Notes under the pieces: model-generated | Databases searched by the model: none | What the model saw: the letters and a program-made list of their open reading frames with translations, nothing else | Told to the model about the DNA's origin: nothing | Assembly: GCA_900642245.1 (NCBI GenBank) | Contig: CAAAJI010000140.1 | Coordinates: 49,529-72,287, forward strand | Reading direction: 5' to 3' | Source: Fragilaria radians | Lineage: Eukaryota; Bacillariophyta; Fragilariophyceae; Fragilariales; Fragilariaceae | DNA: 22,759 nucleotides | In this document: piece after piece, positions 7,233 to 15,692 of the stretch | Layout of the letters: each line of letters begins with the position of its first letter | Position numbering within the stretch: position 1 is the first letter of the stretch | Position numbers and translations under genes: made by a program

Positions 7233-10200
7233 GTTATTCGCTCCATATAATGTAGGATAGAACTTGAATAAAAAGACATGGATCGAAGGCATTGTTTCCT
7301 CCTTCGGATGGTTGTTTCCTTATAGAAATCAAGACAAGGCATTTCGGTGATATGACTTAATTTTTCAACAAATAGTTCCAATGTTCCTTGATGACGTTCA
7401 AGCGGTATGTCCTTTTCCAATAAATCTTCGAATGCTATTGCCGCATATGTATACTTTAGGAAACGACGTGCAACGACGATGGTTTCTCGTGCTTGTTCCA
7501 TAACTTGGATTTCATGATCCTCCATTGGAAAATTAGCTTCGAAAACCAGGGAGATTTCGACATGGAATGAATTCAAGTGTGACATTGCAAACCGTTCGGA
7601 ATCTTCATGCGCCTTGAATCGTTCCACGTAGAAAAAGGTTTTATCCAATGCGACTTTGGTTCTGTCGACACGATTGCAATTATGTGACAAGTCAGAACCT
7701 AAGTTCCCTAGACACAACCAACAAAAATGGTAGTCGCATTGAGTGCAATGCATATGATTGCATCCACCGTTCTTTTCAATGCTTGAATTACAATTCGGAC
7801 AAGGTTTCGTGTTTTTGAATATCCAATAACGATGTGATGACAATAAATGATTCATCTGCCGATAACTCAAACAAGATGCGGGAACATGAGGTGGATTAAG
7901 ACAGTGAAAGCAAAATGTCAAGTTACAATTTGTACAGCTGACGCTTGATGCATTCCCATCTAAAGAATGCATCACCATAGGACAGTCAACTCCCGGACAG
8001 GATGCAAACTCCCTAGAACGAGTGATTGAATCTTCCAACAATTGTTTCTTCCAATGGCTTATCAAAGTAGGATTCATTTTTTCAATGTCAGATATGGTAA
8101 TTCGATGATTGCATTTCTCTGAAGGGCATCGTGCTTTCAATAATTCATTCCGGCCCTCGGTTAAATTGACTTCTAAGTATGTTTTCCAACACTCGTGACA
8201 AAAATAGTGAAGGCACCTCAAACTGTAAATCTCATCGTTCCTTAGACTCTCCGTGTAACAGATATCGCATATTGTACATGCTTTCCTCTCAGGACACGTG
8301 CTCACTGAATCCATACATGATGGTAGAATTCCCAATTTTTGGAATAAGTCTCCTTGATTTTCAACAGACATACATGTTATATTCTCCAAGGAATAATCAT
8401 AATCATGAAGAAGAATAAAGGCATCATCTGAGGTTATTTGTAATGAACTCGCAAGTTTATCAGCCTTGCTCGTGAGTTCTTTCCAGATAATTTCTGATTC
8501 TTCCAATATGGCTGTATTTAGTATTTGAAACTGTGGAGCATGAATCTCATTATTTGTATTGGTTGGAACTTCCACAAGAAACGTCTTGTGCACAGCGGCC
8601 ACTGCTTTGGCAACATTCTCATCGTCATCACAGGCCATAAAATTCAAAATATGCATTGTGGCGTATATATCAATCATGGAAAGAAATTGAGTTGTCCATC
8701 GCAAAGCCACAATCCTTCCCGACGACGACTCGCAACATGCGGCTTCTAATATGACAGGAAGCAATTGTGCTGACAAATGGAGTTTGTCATAATCAGTCAA
8801 TTCATCAGATATCTTACTTTGATAAGTTTTAGTAACAATTTCAAGGTAAGCATACAGCGCCTTTATCAAGGGAGCAAGCACAGTGTTAACCTCATGCTGT
8901 AAGCTCACAAATAAAGAATTCACAATTTCAAAAGTCAAAGAACCATCTTCGTTCAAAATTTGAGACTCGTGTGCTAATTGAGAGATGATACTAAATGATG
9001 CAATTCTTGATTTTATCCTATCTTCTCTTCCATACGAAATTCGTTTTTGCCTTTGGCGATGTCGATGAAATATTGCTTGATTGTGGTGGATCCTTCTCTC
9101 ATTCAAATGATTTTCCATCCTGGCTTCTCCATGGTCCACGTCATTGTTTGGATCTAGATTCTGAATATTAGGAGTGCGAGAAATTAGATCCAAATTCATG
9201 GTAATTATTTGATACGATATGCGGAAACATTTTGATCGAAACTCGGAGATCATAGAACTTGTGTCCTGTTCAACATCCACTCCATGGATATCATTGAGTA
9301 CACGCTGCACGAGACCTATACATGTAAAGTTACCGACTTCAGTGTGATATTCAACCATTGACATGATCAGGCTGAGAAAAAGCGATAATTCTTCTTGCTT
9401 TCTGTAGTTAGGAGACAAGTGATCCAACATGACGTTAATCATTGTCTTGGAAATATAGGCAGGGAGAGGACGCCTCTGCAGTCTGGGATCCTGCGACCTT
9501 GGTCCAATCAACTCTTCCCAAACTGAGCGATGATGTGGATATTGGATTAGGATATTCAAGGATTTTTCATCACCTAAAATCAATATCAACAGGTTTATTG
9601 CCAATTCAATATCAATTCCCAAATCCTTGATTTTCTTCCTATTATTTTTTCGATTCATGGGAACCTCATGTTGTTTTAACTGCAAATCAATCCAATTGGA
9701 TGCTTGCTGACTTTCTTTCGATGTCCCACCTGCCACAAGAAGGTTAAGAATCAAGCACCGTTTGAAATTTTTGGATCCAAAGGACCCTTGGAAGAATCCT
9801 TTTTCATTCGCAACAGTGCATAATTGCAGACAATTACGCCGAAATTGCTGGATATAAAGTATGCCATCTCCTGTATAACAATTATTCCCTCCTGCCTTGT
9901 GCAGAATTCGTGAACATCCCTCCTTGGAAAGTCCTCCATGTTCATCACTCTCCATATCAGCGCGAAATAATAGTAAATCATACATGAAATCGAATAAGCC
10001 AAGTCCATCCTGGTGGATAGCATCGATAATGATTGTATCCAATCGAATTTCTAGAGAAGGTTGGTAAGAAACACAATACACAAGGTCCGTATCTTGTAGG
10101 GGCTCCATATTAAAGAGATGTGCCAAAGCATTCCAACAAAGCCAACTGACATTGGTACGATCCAAACAACACTTATCGGATGGTGTCTGATACATTTTTC

Positions 10201-10660
10201 GATGATGAGAATCCAATACTTGGAAACCTGTCGCAAGAATCTTGGATAACAAGTCTCCGCCATTGGAACTTGTCTCGGGTGTTGACGACAGTGTCATAAG
10301 ACCCAAATTTAAGAGCGAAATCGTCATTGTAAGTGCAATATGACTTGACACCTCCTCAAGATTTGGAAGTATCGATATCATCCATGGCTTTGGTAAAGAT
10401 TTATTGCTACTATTACGATCCATGGCATGACAAAGTATCCCAAGTAATTGTTTTTGAATTTCGTTACGTTGCTCTGTCGTGGAAGTAGTAGTCGCCCCCG
10501 ACGGGTCGTCGGTATCCATCGCAACAGAATTCGCATCCAATCGAATCAGTAATTTGGGGAGTAATCCATTCAATATAGATGGCAGAGAGTCATCCTTGGC
10601 TACTATTGCAAGACGATTACGGACTCGAACTAGTTGAGCAAGATCCTCACTCAGAGACAT
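7190..10660 (-). CDS. ECM29-like proteasome adaptor fused to Ariadne RBR E3 ligase
   Basis: An 1156-aa single-exon protein. Residues 1-700 are helical-repeat sequence matching ECM29, as I remember it, at several points in order: an N-terminal block (LPSILNGLLPKLL), LFDFMYDLLLF (222-232) then GLS, LLVAGGTSKESQQASNWI (307-324), LAINLLILILGD, and SSGRIVALRWTTQFL with a D-rich turn near 647-680. ECM29 binds and stabilises the 26S proteasome. Residues about 735-765 look like the Ariadne UBA-like domain. RING1 begins at C795 (CTICDIC), IBR spans about 875-930, and RING2 begins at C954 (CPNCNSSIEKNGGCNHMHC) with probable catalytic C967. The Ariadne helical tail follows (about 1000-1145). The RING-HECT hybrid mechanism passes ubiquitin through the RING2 cysteine. 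The last 13 residues and TGA come from a MITE. A chimeric assembly is unlikely because the frame is unbroken. Confidence 0.8.
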   Translation of the reverse strand: MSLSEDLAQLVRVRNRLAIVAKDDSLPSILNGLLPKLLIRLDANSVAMDTDDPSGATTTSTTEQRNEIQKQLLGILCHAMDRNSSNKSLPKPWMISILPNLEEVSSHIALTMTISLLNLGLMTLSSTPETSSNGGDLLSKILATGFQVLDSHHRKMYQTPSDKCCLDRTNVSWLCWNALAHLFNMEPLQDTDLVYCVSYQPSLEIRLDTIIIDAIHQDGLGLFDFMYDLLLFRADMESDEHGGLSKEGCSRILHKAGGNNCYTGDGILYIQQFRRNCLQLCTVANEKGFFQGSFGSKNFKRCLILNLLVAGGTSKESQQASNWIDLQLKQHEVPMNRKNNRKKIKDLGIDIELAINLLILILGDEKSLNILIQYPHHRSVWEELIGPRSQDPRLQRRPLPAYISKTMINVMLDHLSPNYRKQEELSLFLSLIMSMVEYHTEVGNFTCIGLVQRVLNDIHGVDVEQDTSSMISEFRSKCFRISYQIITMNLDLISRTPNIQNLDPNNDVDHGEARMENHLNERRIHHNQAIFHRHRQRQKRISYGREDRIKSRIASFSIISQLAHESQILNEDGSLTFEIVNSLFVSLQHEVNTVLAPLIKALYAYLEIVTKTYQSKISDELTDYDKLHLSAQLLPVILEAACCESSSGRIVALRWTTQFLSMIDIYATMHILNFMACDDDENVAKAVAAVHKTFLVEVPTNTNNEIHAPQFQILNTAILEESEIIWKELTSKADKLASSLQITSDDAFILLHDYDYSLENITCMSVENQGDLFQKLGILPSCMDSVSTCPERKACTICDICYTESLRNDEIYSLRCLHYFCHECWKTYLEVNLTEGRNELLKARCPSEKCNHRITISDIEKMNPTLISHWKKQLLEDSITRSREFASCPGVDCPMVMHSLDGNASSVSCTNCNLTFCFHCLNPPHVPASCLSYRQMNHLLSSHRYWIFKNTKPCPNCNSSIEKNGGCNHMHCTQCDYHFCWLCLGNLGSDLSHNCNRVDRTKVALDKTFFYVERFKAHEDSERFAMSHLNSFHVEISLVFEANFPMEDHEIQVMEQARETIVVARRFLKYTYAAIAFEDLLEKDIPLERHQGTLELFVEKLSHITEMPCLDFYKETTIRRRKQCLRSMSFYSSSILHYMERITKPGRFLRGEFLRQ

Positions 10661-10870
10661 GGAAAGAGATTAACTCTGGACAAAACTTCTGGCCCATGTT
10701 TCAAAATCAAATTTGTATTGTAATCTCTCGCAGTCGTAGTAAATATACTAAATACTGTTTGTTCATTCCCACTGTAACTGTCACTGTTACTGTCGCACCA
10801 GGTTGTGTCTCAGAATGTTTACTTGATTATCTTATACGCATATCCTTAGTTGAGTTCATTCTCAAATTCA
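10661..10870 (-). promoter_or_regulatory. Upstream region of the ECM29-Ariadne gene with ACTGTN array
   Basis: About 110-135 bp upstream of the ATG, ACTGT recurs exactly every six bases at 10771, 10777, 10783 and 10789 (minus strand: NACAGT four times), with a further ACTGT at 10754. The spacing is seen directly; whether it is a factor-binding cluster or a simple repeat is unknown. Confidence 0.35.
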
Positions 10871-11253
10871 TTTTTTGACTCCCAACAAATAGAGTTCTAG
10901 ATTAGATATTTTCTTACAATTACAGTGAAATGGAATATATAAGCTAATCTATTGCTTCAGAGGATGGTAATTTCTAGAATGGTCCATCGTAAACACAACT
11001 AAGTCTCTTTGATTCTATCTATCTTGTTTCAGTCATCAATATCTTAGATTTCTTAAAGCTCATTTTACTTCTGCCTTTGAAAGATATCTTGCACTCTTCA
11101 TGACAGTTTCAATTACCTTGAAATCAGCGCATATAACATTCCTCTTCTCCTGAAATGTAGGTCTCTCCCTAGAAGATAGACAATGAAGCCAGTCTGAGGA
11201 AGATTAGAAATGGGATGTATATCTTCTGCCTCTACAAAGCTTAGTTTCAAGAA
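10871..11253. other. Intergenic, nothing recognised
   Basis: AT-rich sequence without coding-like frames, repeats or RNA genes that I can recognise. Confidence 0.4.
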
Positions 11254-11466
11254 CTATTTCAACATTCCATTTTCTCTGACCACCATCTGAAAACCGCAAT
11301 TGGCCTTTACTCCATTCCTGTTCTCTGCCTCTCTCACACCACAAGGGAATGGCTGATGATTTTTATTGTTCTCTACTTGATTATCCAATAACATTGCTGT
11401 GAGGGCTATTTCTGGCAGTGTGTCCAATGCATTATTCATAGCATGTTCCTCCAAGGTTTGTTGAAA
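11254..11466 (-). CDS. Small ORF or exon of unknown status
   Basis: A minus-strand frame containing LEEHAMNNALDTLPEIALTA followed by a polar tail, closed at 11254. It looks more protein-like than its surroundings. Just upstream lies TTTTTTAACTAG|GGG, a good-looking splice acceptor, so it could be an exon rather than an independent gene. The T(L/V)(D/E)E...A(M/V)N(N/E)AL pattern resembles the C-terminus of the 15117-15692 protein (TVDESLATMAVNEAL), and the region lies just beyond the shortened C-terminus of that protein's paralog at 11880. It may therefore be a detached end of the paralog. No usable donor in that gene was found, so this remains a guess. Confidence 0.25.
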   Translation of the reverse strand, partial: FQQTLEEHAMNNALDTLPEIALTAMLLDNQVENNKNHQPFPCGVREAENRNGVKANCGFQMVVRENGMLK

Positions 11467-11558
11467 CCCCTAGTTAAAAAACCTGCAGGCGATGTCCTCA
11501 TGAATCTGATCCATTATTTTGGTTTTACTGCTTTCTGCTCCTTTATTTCATCTTTTCG

Positions 11559-11574
11559 ATAACAGGCCTGTTAT
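11559..11574. repeat. Perfect 16-bp palindrome
   Basis: ATAACAGGCCTGTTAT reads identically on both strands. It lies in non-coding DNA; possible protein-binding site, no assigned role. Confidence 0.7.
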
Positions 11575-11669
11575 TGACACTTCAATGGTATCAAGTTCTC
11601 GAGGGGAGTGAGAACAAACAAACATCAATAATCTATTGCTATTGTCGGTGTGCATGTGTCCTGTACAGT

Positions 11670-11689
11670 AAACACCTAGGGTGGTGTTT
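11670..11689. repeat. Short hairpin, 7-bp stem
   Basis: AAACACC (11670-11676) and GGTGTTT (11683-11689) pair perfectly around a 6-nt loop. It sits about 190 bp beyond the stop of the minus-strand small gene and could be in its 3' UTR. Confidence 0.5.
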
Positions 11690-11879
11690 CATGATTAGAA
11701 CCTAATTGGCTTATTGACACTCATTGCAACGATTTATCCTCTTGTTTTCTTTCTTGGCTCTCAATTGTGACACCCTTTACAGCGACAGAAGATGGTTAAC
11801 TCCTTGGAAATTTTTGAGTCCTCGTTTTTATTAGCTTTTTTGAATAATGTGAAAATTACTTTTTTCTTTACTATTGTAG

Positions 11880-12332
11880 TTAAATTGTCATAGCTAGATT
11901 TGAATCGGATCCAAGCGATGCTAATGACAGTTTGATAGACTTGGAACGGACTAAACCTCCTTGTCGAGGTGGTTGAAGACAAAATGACTGATCCGAGTGT
12001 TTACGATGGCGTACAGAAACTTTATCACTTTCAACACGATCAACAATTTTGTGGACAAAACTCTGTGGCCCAGGGCTAATGTGGCAATCGTCATACTCCC
12101 AAATAATAGGTGGACATGAAATTGAATCCTCTATTGGCTTCAACATTTCGAGTATCTCTCTGACACCGAATTCACGTTTCCTTCGCTTTCTCGTCGGAAT
12201 TGCCGTATACCTACATTCCTCTAATGTATTGGCGCTTTGTCTAATGTACTCTGCGAAGTTTAAGTCATAATTTTGACATAGAGCTTGTGTTGCCGGTCTT
12301 TCGTTCAATTTTTTTTGGTGGTCAATGTTCAT
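11880..12332 (-). CDS. Unknown small protein, paralog A of a divergent pair
   Basis: I do not recognise this family. The 150-aa protein aligns with the product of 15117-15692 in three blocks: PATQAL (13-18); a basic RKRRKR run (48-53, nuclear-signal-like) leading through an amphipathic stretch to PIEDSI and IIWEYDD (66-82); and GGLVRSKSIKLSLASL (125-140). Spacing up to the DD is almost identical in both copies. The middle is variable and polar, suggesting a disordered regulatory protein with short binding motifs, perhaps nuclear. I prefer the ATG at 12332 because it places PATQAL at the same distance from the start as in the paralog; the frame extends to an ATG at 12404. Compared with its partner, it ends about 45 residues early, just after the third block. 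Confidence 0.65.
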   Translation of the reverse strand: MNIDHQKKLNERPATQALCQNYDLNFAEYIRQSANTLEECRYTAIPTRKRRKREFGVREILEMLKPIEDSISCPPIIWEYDDCHISPGPQSFVHKIVDRVESDKVSVRHRKHSDQSFCLQPPRQGGLVRSKSIKLSLASLGSDSNLAMTI

Positions 12333-14314
12333 TATTTTAGCAAGCAGAATTACCATGTGAAGGTTACTGAAAATATTTATGTCCCGAAGCCAATTTGAAA
12401 GCATTCATAAAAAATATCAAACGTAGCCAAGGGAGCTAATTTAATCGAGTTCCAATAAATGAATACGAGGAATGAATGAATGTTGATGTCTGAAATGAAT
12501 CATCGAAAGATTTTCATAGAAACCTAAAGAACAGAAGCATTGTTCGTGACAAAGACTTCATAGGGAAAGACCGTACGTATTAATTGAATCAGCTGTCAAA
12601 TTTTCACTCGCCATATTGGGTTCTCATCCAGAATACATATACTCAGTTTATGACCTCAGATGATTGAAACTGCTTATCGACCCTTATGCCGATAAAAGAC
12701 CTGGTTCCTAATTGGCATTGTATACTCATTGACTTAAATTCTTATCTCTGAGATTAGTTGTAGATCATTTCGCTTTTAACGAAAACATCATAAAATTTAC
12801 TTTTATTGTCCTTGCTATGGTCACGTACCAAGTGATTCCTATCATTGCTAAAAGCACTTGGTTGACAAGGATTATCCATTAGGGAATACACTTTAAGTCT
12901 CTTTCATAATACACTTAAATCCTGGTTTGTGCTTTGAATATGACAAAAGAACGTTGACAAGGAGTATACAGTGGCAATATGTTAGACGAGGTTATTTAGT
13001 CTCAATGCGATTAAATAATCAATTAATCACAATTTGAGGAAATCTGCCGAAACTAGGCTAAAACTCAAATAGAATAGTGAAAAGACTTGTCAATGACAAT
13101 TTTTTTCAAACAAAGAGAGTAGCTGGAACCTTTTGTGTAATCGTTTTAAAAATTCCTCTTCATCTTAACTGTATTTGATAAATTAAATTGATTGGCTGCT
13201 ATAATTTTGGGTATTATCACCGTTAATAAGCAATCTAGTAATTGCTCAATTATTCCTTAATGCCACTTGATCACAATTTAATAGGTAATATCAGATGTGT
13301 TACTTACACTGAATTATAAATGATCCTTTCTCACATAGGGCTCAAGTAAAAAGCATACAGGAAACGAAAATACTTAGCCTTGTCACTCTTGATTGACTTG
13401 AACCCTCTATTGCGGAAAAAGCAAAAACAAGACTAAACACTTTGCCTCCTTTTTTGGATCTCGAAGTCGACAACCTTGGACAATATCCCCTCTAAGGATT
13501 AAGCTATGAGAATACCATGTTGAAGTACTATTGGAGAAGAGTAACTTTATCGAAAAAAGCACAAGCTGTTCTAGGCTAATGAAAGTCATGAAATCTGTAT
13601 CAGACGGGCGTTCAACTGCCTTTTTAATATCGCTGTTGCAACTTAGACAGTAATGGTTGATTTCGTCCAAGTAGCATCTCTAAATCCCTCTCTTGAATTA
13701 AATTACCTCTTAAGTTTACAGCTTGATTCACGTTTTTATCATGATATCCAGCTTGTTGTGATTGATTGACCCCTATAAGCTTTGCACTATAACTGCTGAT
13801 GTGAAATACTTCATATTTTACAACTTGGATCTCTAAATGTTGTTGCTATTGGCAATCTCAAATGCCTGTTTTTCTTCCCCTAAAGTTTCCAATGTATTTG
13901 ATGTAACGATTCCTTAGGCCCTGAGGAAAAAAGTTAAGCCTTGTTTGGAAAGCTTTCTATTTACTGGCAAATTTTGAAAACTAGGAAAGTTGACCGATGA
14001 AAAATTATTCTTATGTAAATTATTCTTATATCAACCCGAAATTTAAATCTGAAAGAAATAGACATGTCTGTGCTACTGTCCGTGTATTGATTTACCAAGG
14101 CATAGAAAACCATGTTTCTATTGTCAGTTATGTTAATAATAGTTTCCATCTCGCAAATGACCATCATATAGCCTATTGATTTGTGCATAACTGACTATGC
14201 CTCTTGGCACTCATGAATGCCATTGTGAAAGTATTAACTTTAGCTCCACACACTATCTTGTATTGGAGTTCAGTCAAGAAATCTATTCCTGTAATCTGGA
14301 TATTTACCAATTTT
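12333..14314. other. Long gene-free stretch between divergent paralogs
   Basis: AT-rich, with no convincing gene. One feature seen is an 8-bp inverted repeat, ACCAAGTG/CACTTGGT (12827-12834 and 12855-12862), flanked by TCCTTG and CAAGGA that extend the potential stem imperfectly. A minus-strand open frame near 13407-13670 begins with TTG and looks non-coding. Confidence 0.4.
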
Positions 14315-14824
14315 TTACGTACTTTCCTTAATCAGGGGCAAGTGATAGACGTTTGGAAAATGAATTAACTGCTGATTCACAATGCAAACAGAACCTAAAC
14401 ATGCATAGGAGTTAACGATAAAATTCGCAAATAGCAAGTAAATCTTCTGAAACTTGTTATTTTCGAAGTTACACATAATCTTCATGATGAGGCAATAAGA
14501 ATTTGGGCATCGAGATCCAAAGTCTGAGAGAAAAATCAGAAATCCAGTTTGATGTAAGATCGTTGAGAGTAAAACTACTATTGGATCATAGTGACAGTTT
14601 TTCGTCAGAGTCGAGGAATTTGCCGCATTACATGATTTCTGACACTCCATCCCAACAGAATTGAAATTGAGAACAAATCCTTCCAAGTTGAGGATCACAA
14701 ACTCACAAACCATTGCCTTCTGTTCTTCATGTTGTGATGTAATTTGAAACTGCTGTCGTCGAACAATTCGAACATTCGTTAGCTTCGGGGATATGCTATC
14801 AAAAATAAGATCAGTATTGCCCAT
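14315..14824 (-). CDS. Hypothetical ORF, 169 aa, doubtful
   Basis: An uninterrupted frame from ATG 14824. The first 65 residues (MGNTDLIFDSISPKLTNVRI ... LEGFVLNFNSVGMECQKS) have a mixed, protein-like composition; the remainder is Cys, Leu, Ile and Phe-rich and could be read-through of non-coding DNA. In AT-rich DNA a 169-codon open frame is somewhat unusual, which is the main support. I recognise no family, and it may be a decayed gene or chance. Confidence 0.3.
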   Translation of the reverse strand: MGNTDLIFDSISPKLTNVRIVRRQQFQITSQHEEQKAMVCEFVILNLEGFVLNFNSVGMECQKSCNAANSSTLTKNCHYDPIVVLLSTILHQTGFLIFLSDFGSRCPNSYCLIMKIMCNFENNKFQKIYLLFANFIVNSYACLGSVCIVNQQLIHFPNVYHLPLIKEST

Positions 14825-15016
14825 CGAACCTTAAGTCTTATTCGAAAATAACGCACTTGACATCTGTTTAAGACAAACGCATGAATCTTGCAGACCACGT
14901 CCTTCCCAGAAAATGCAGGCTATCAAATTAGCTCGTGAGCTATTGTTTTATCCAATCAAAACTCTGAAAAACAATGTACCACCTCATTCGTGAGCATCAA
15001 GGAATCGTTCTTTGCA

Positions 15017-15130
15017 ATGGCGTGGCAGGAAATCATGAAAAGGATCGCGAAGGCGTCTTCGGGTGAAAATCTCGGATTAGTATGCCATCAAGTGCATTAT
15101 TTTTTGAACTTTATTTATGACGATGATTAA
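15017..15130 (+). promoter_or_regulatory. 37-codon uORF overlapping the start of paralog B
   Basis: ATG at 15017 opens MAWQEIMKRIAKASSGENLG and ends at TAA 15128-15130, overlapping the paralog B ATG (15117) by 14 bases in a different frame. If transcribed it should limit initiation at 15117. Its composition looks protein-like, so an alternative first exon is also possible. A small CGAAG-GCGT-CTTCG hairpin lies within it at about 15047-15060. Confidence 0.35.
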
Positions 15131-15692
15131 TTCCTTAATTGAAGGCTGTGATAGCTGTCCTGCAACGCAAGCACTAGAAAGACATGATGATCTTCTTCAC
15201 ATGCCTGAATTTCTAAAACCTAACAACAAGGCTTCGGTTGACTTCATGAATAAACCGGAAAGGAAACGAAGAAAATGTGACATTGAGCTCGATGATCTAC
15301 TCGATGGAATGAAAACAATAGAAGACTCAATTGCGTTTCCATCCATTGAATGGGTTTTTGACGACACGGAGACAAGTTTAGAATGGAAGGATGCTTCAAA
15401 GAGTTGTAGCAATCTTGATGATTTTGACGAAAGCAAGTGTCCATTATCATTACATCGTCCATATTCCTCAACTTCTTCATTTGGTCGTAAACGATCTCGA
15501 CATGGTGGTATGGTTCGATCAAATTTTAAGACATTCTCTCTTTCTTCCTTGGTGTCGGAACAATCAGAACGGGATTTTCCCACTGCGTTAAACACCAACG
15601 TCCTTTCGTTGTTTTCACTCTCCGGTGCTGCAACCGTAGATGAAAGTTTGGCAACCATGGCTGTCAATGAAGCGTTGAGCATCTCAGCATAA
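15117..15692 (+). CDS. Unknown small protein, paralog B of a divergent pair
   Basis: A 191-aa single-exon protein without a recognised domain. It shares with the 11880-12332 product: PATQAL (15-20), the basic run RKRRK (49-53) leading to TIEDSI and IEWVFDD (67-83), and HGGMVRS followed by FSLSSL (129-145). Between blocks two and three it has a longer Ser/Asp-rich insert, and unlike its partner it carries a C-terminal extension with a hydrophobic/acidic helix-like end (TVDESLATMAVNEALSIS). Basic clusters RKRRK and GRKRSRHGG suggest nuclear location. The Arg-Ser next to GG[LM]VRS could be a phosphorylation or docking site, but that is inference. Motif retention despite wide divergence elsewhere implies selection on the three blocks. 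Confidence 0.75.
   Translation: MTMINSLIEGCDSCPATQALERHDDLLHMPEFLKPNNKASVDFMNKPERKRRKCDIELDDLLDGMKTIEDSIAFPSIEWVFDDTETSLEWKDASKSCSNLDDFDESKCPLSLHRPYSSTSSFGRKRSRHGGMVRSNFKTFSLSSLVSEQSERDFPTALNTNVLSLFSLSGAATVDESLATMAVNEALSISA

Noticed and set aside
6996..7292. 98-aa minus-strand frame across the MITE
   Set aside because: Arg/Pro-rich reading of the element in another frame; no independent support.
13407..13670. 87-aa minus-strand frame with Cys residues
   Set aside because: Starts with TTG, no family resemblance, and the C-terminal half is hydrophobic AT-rich chance sequence.
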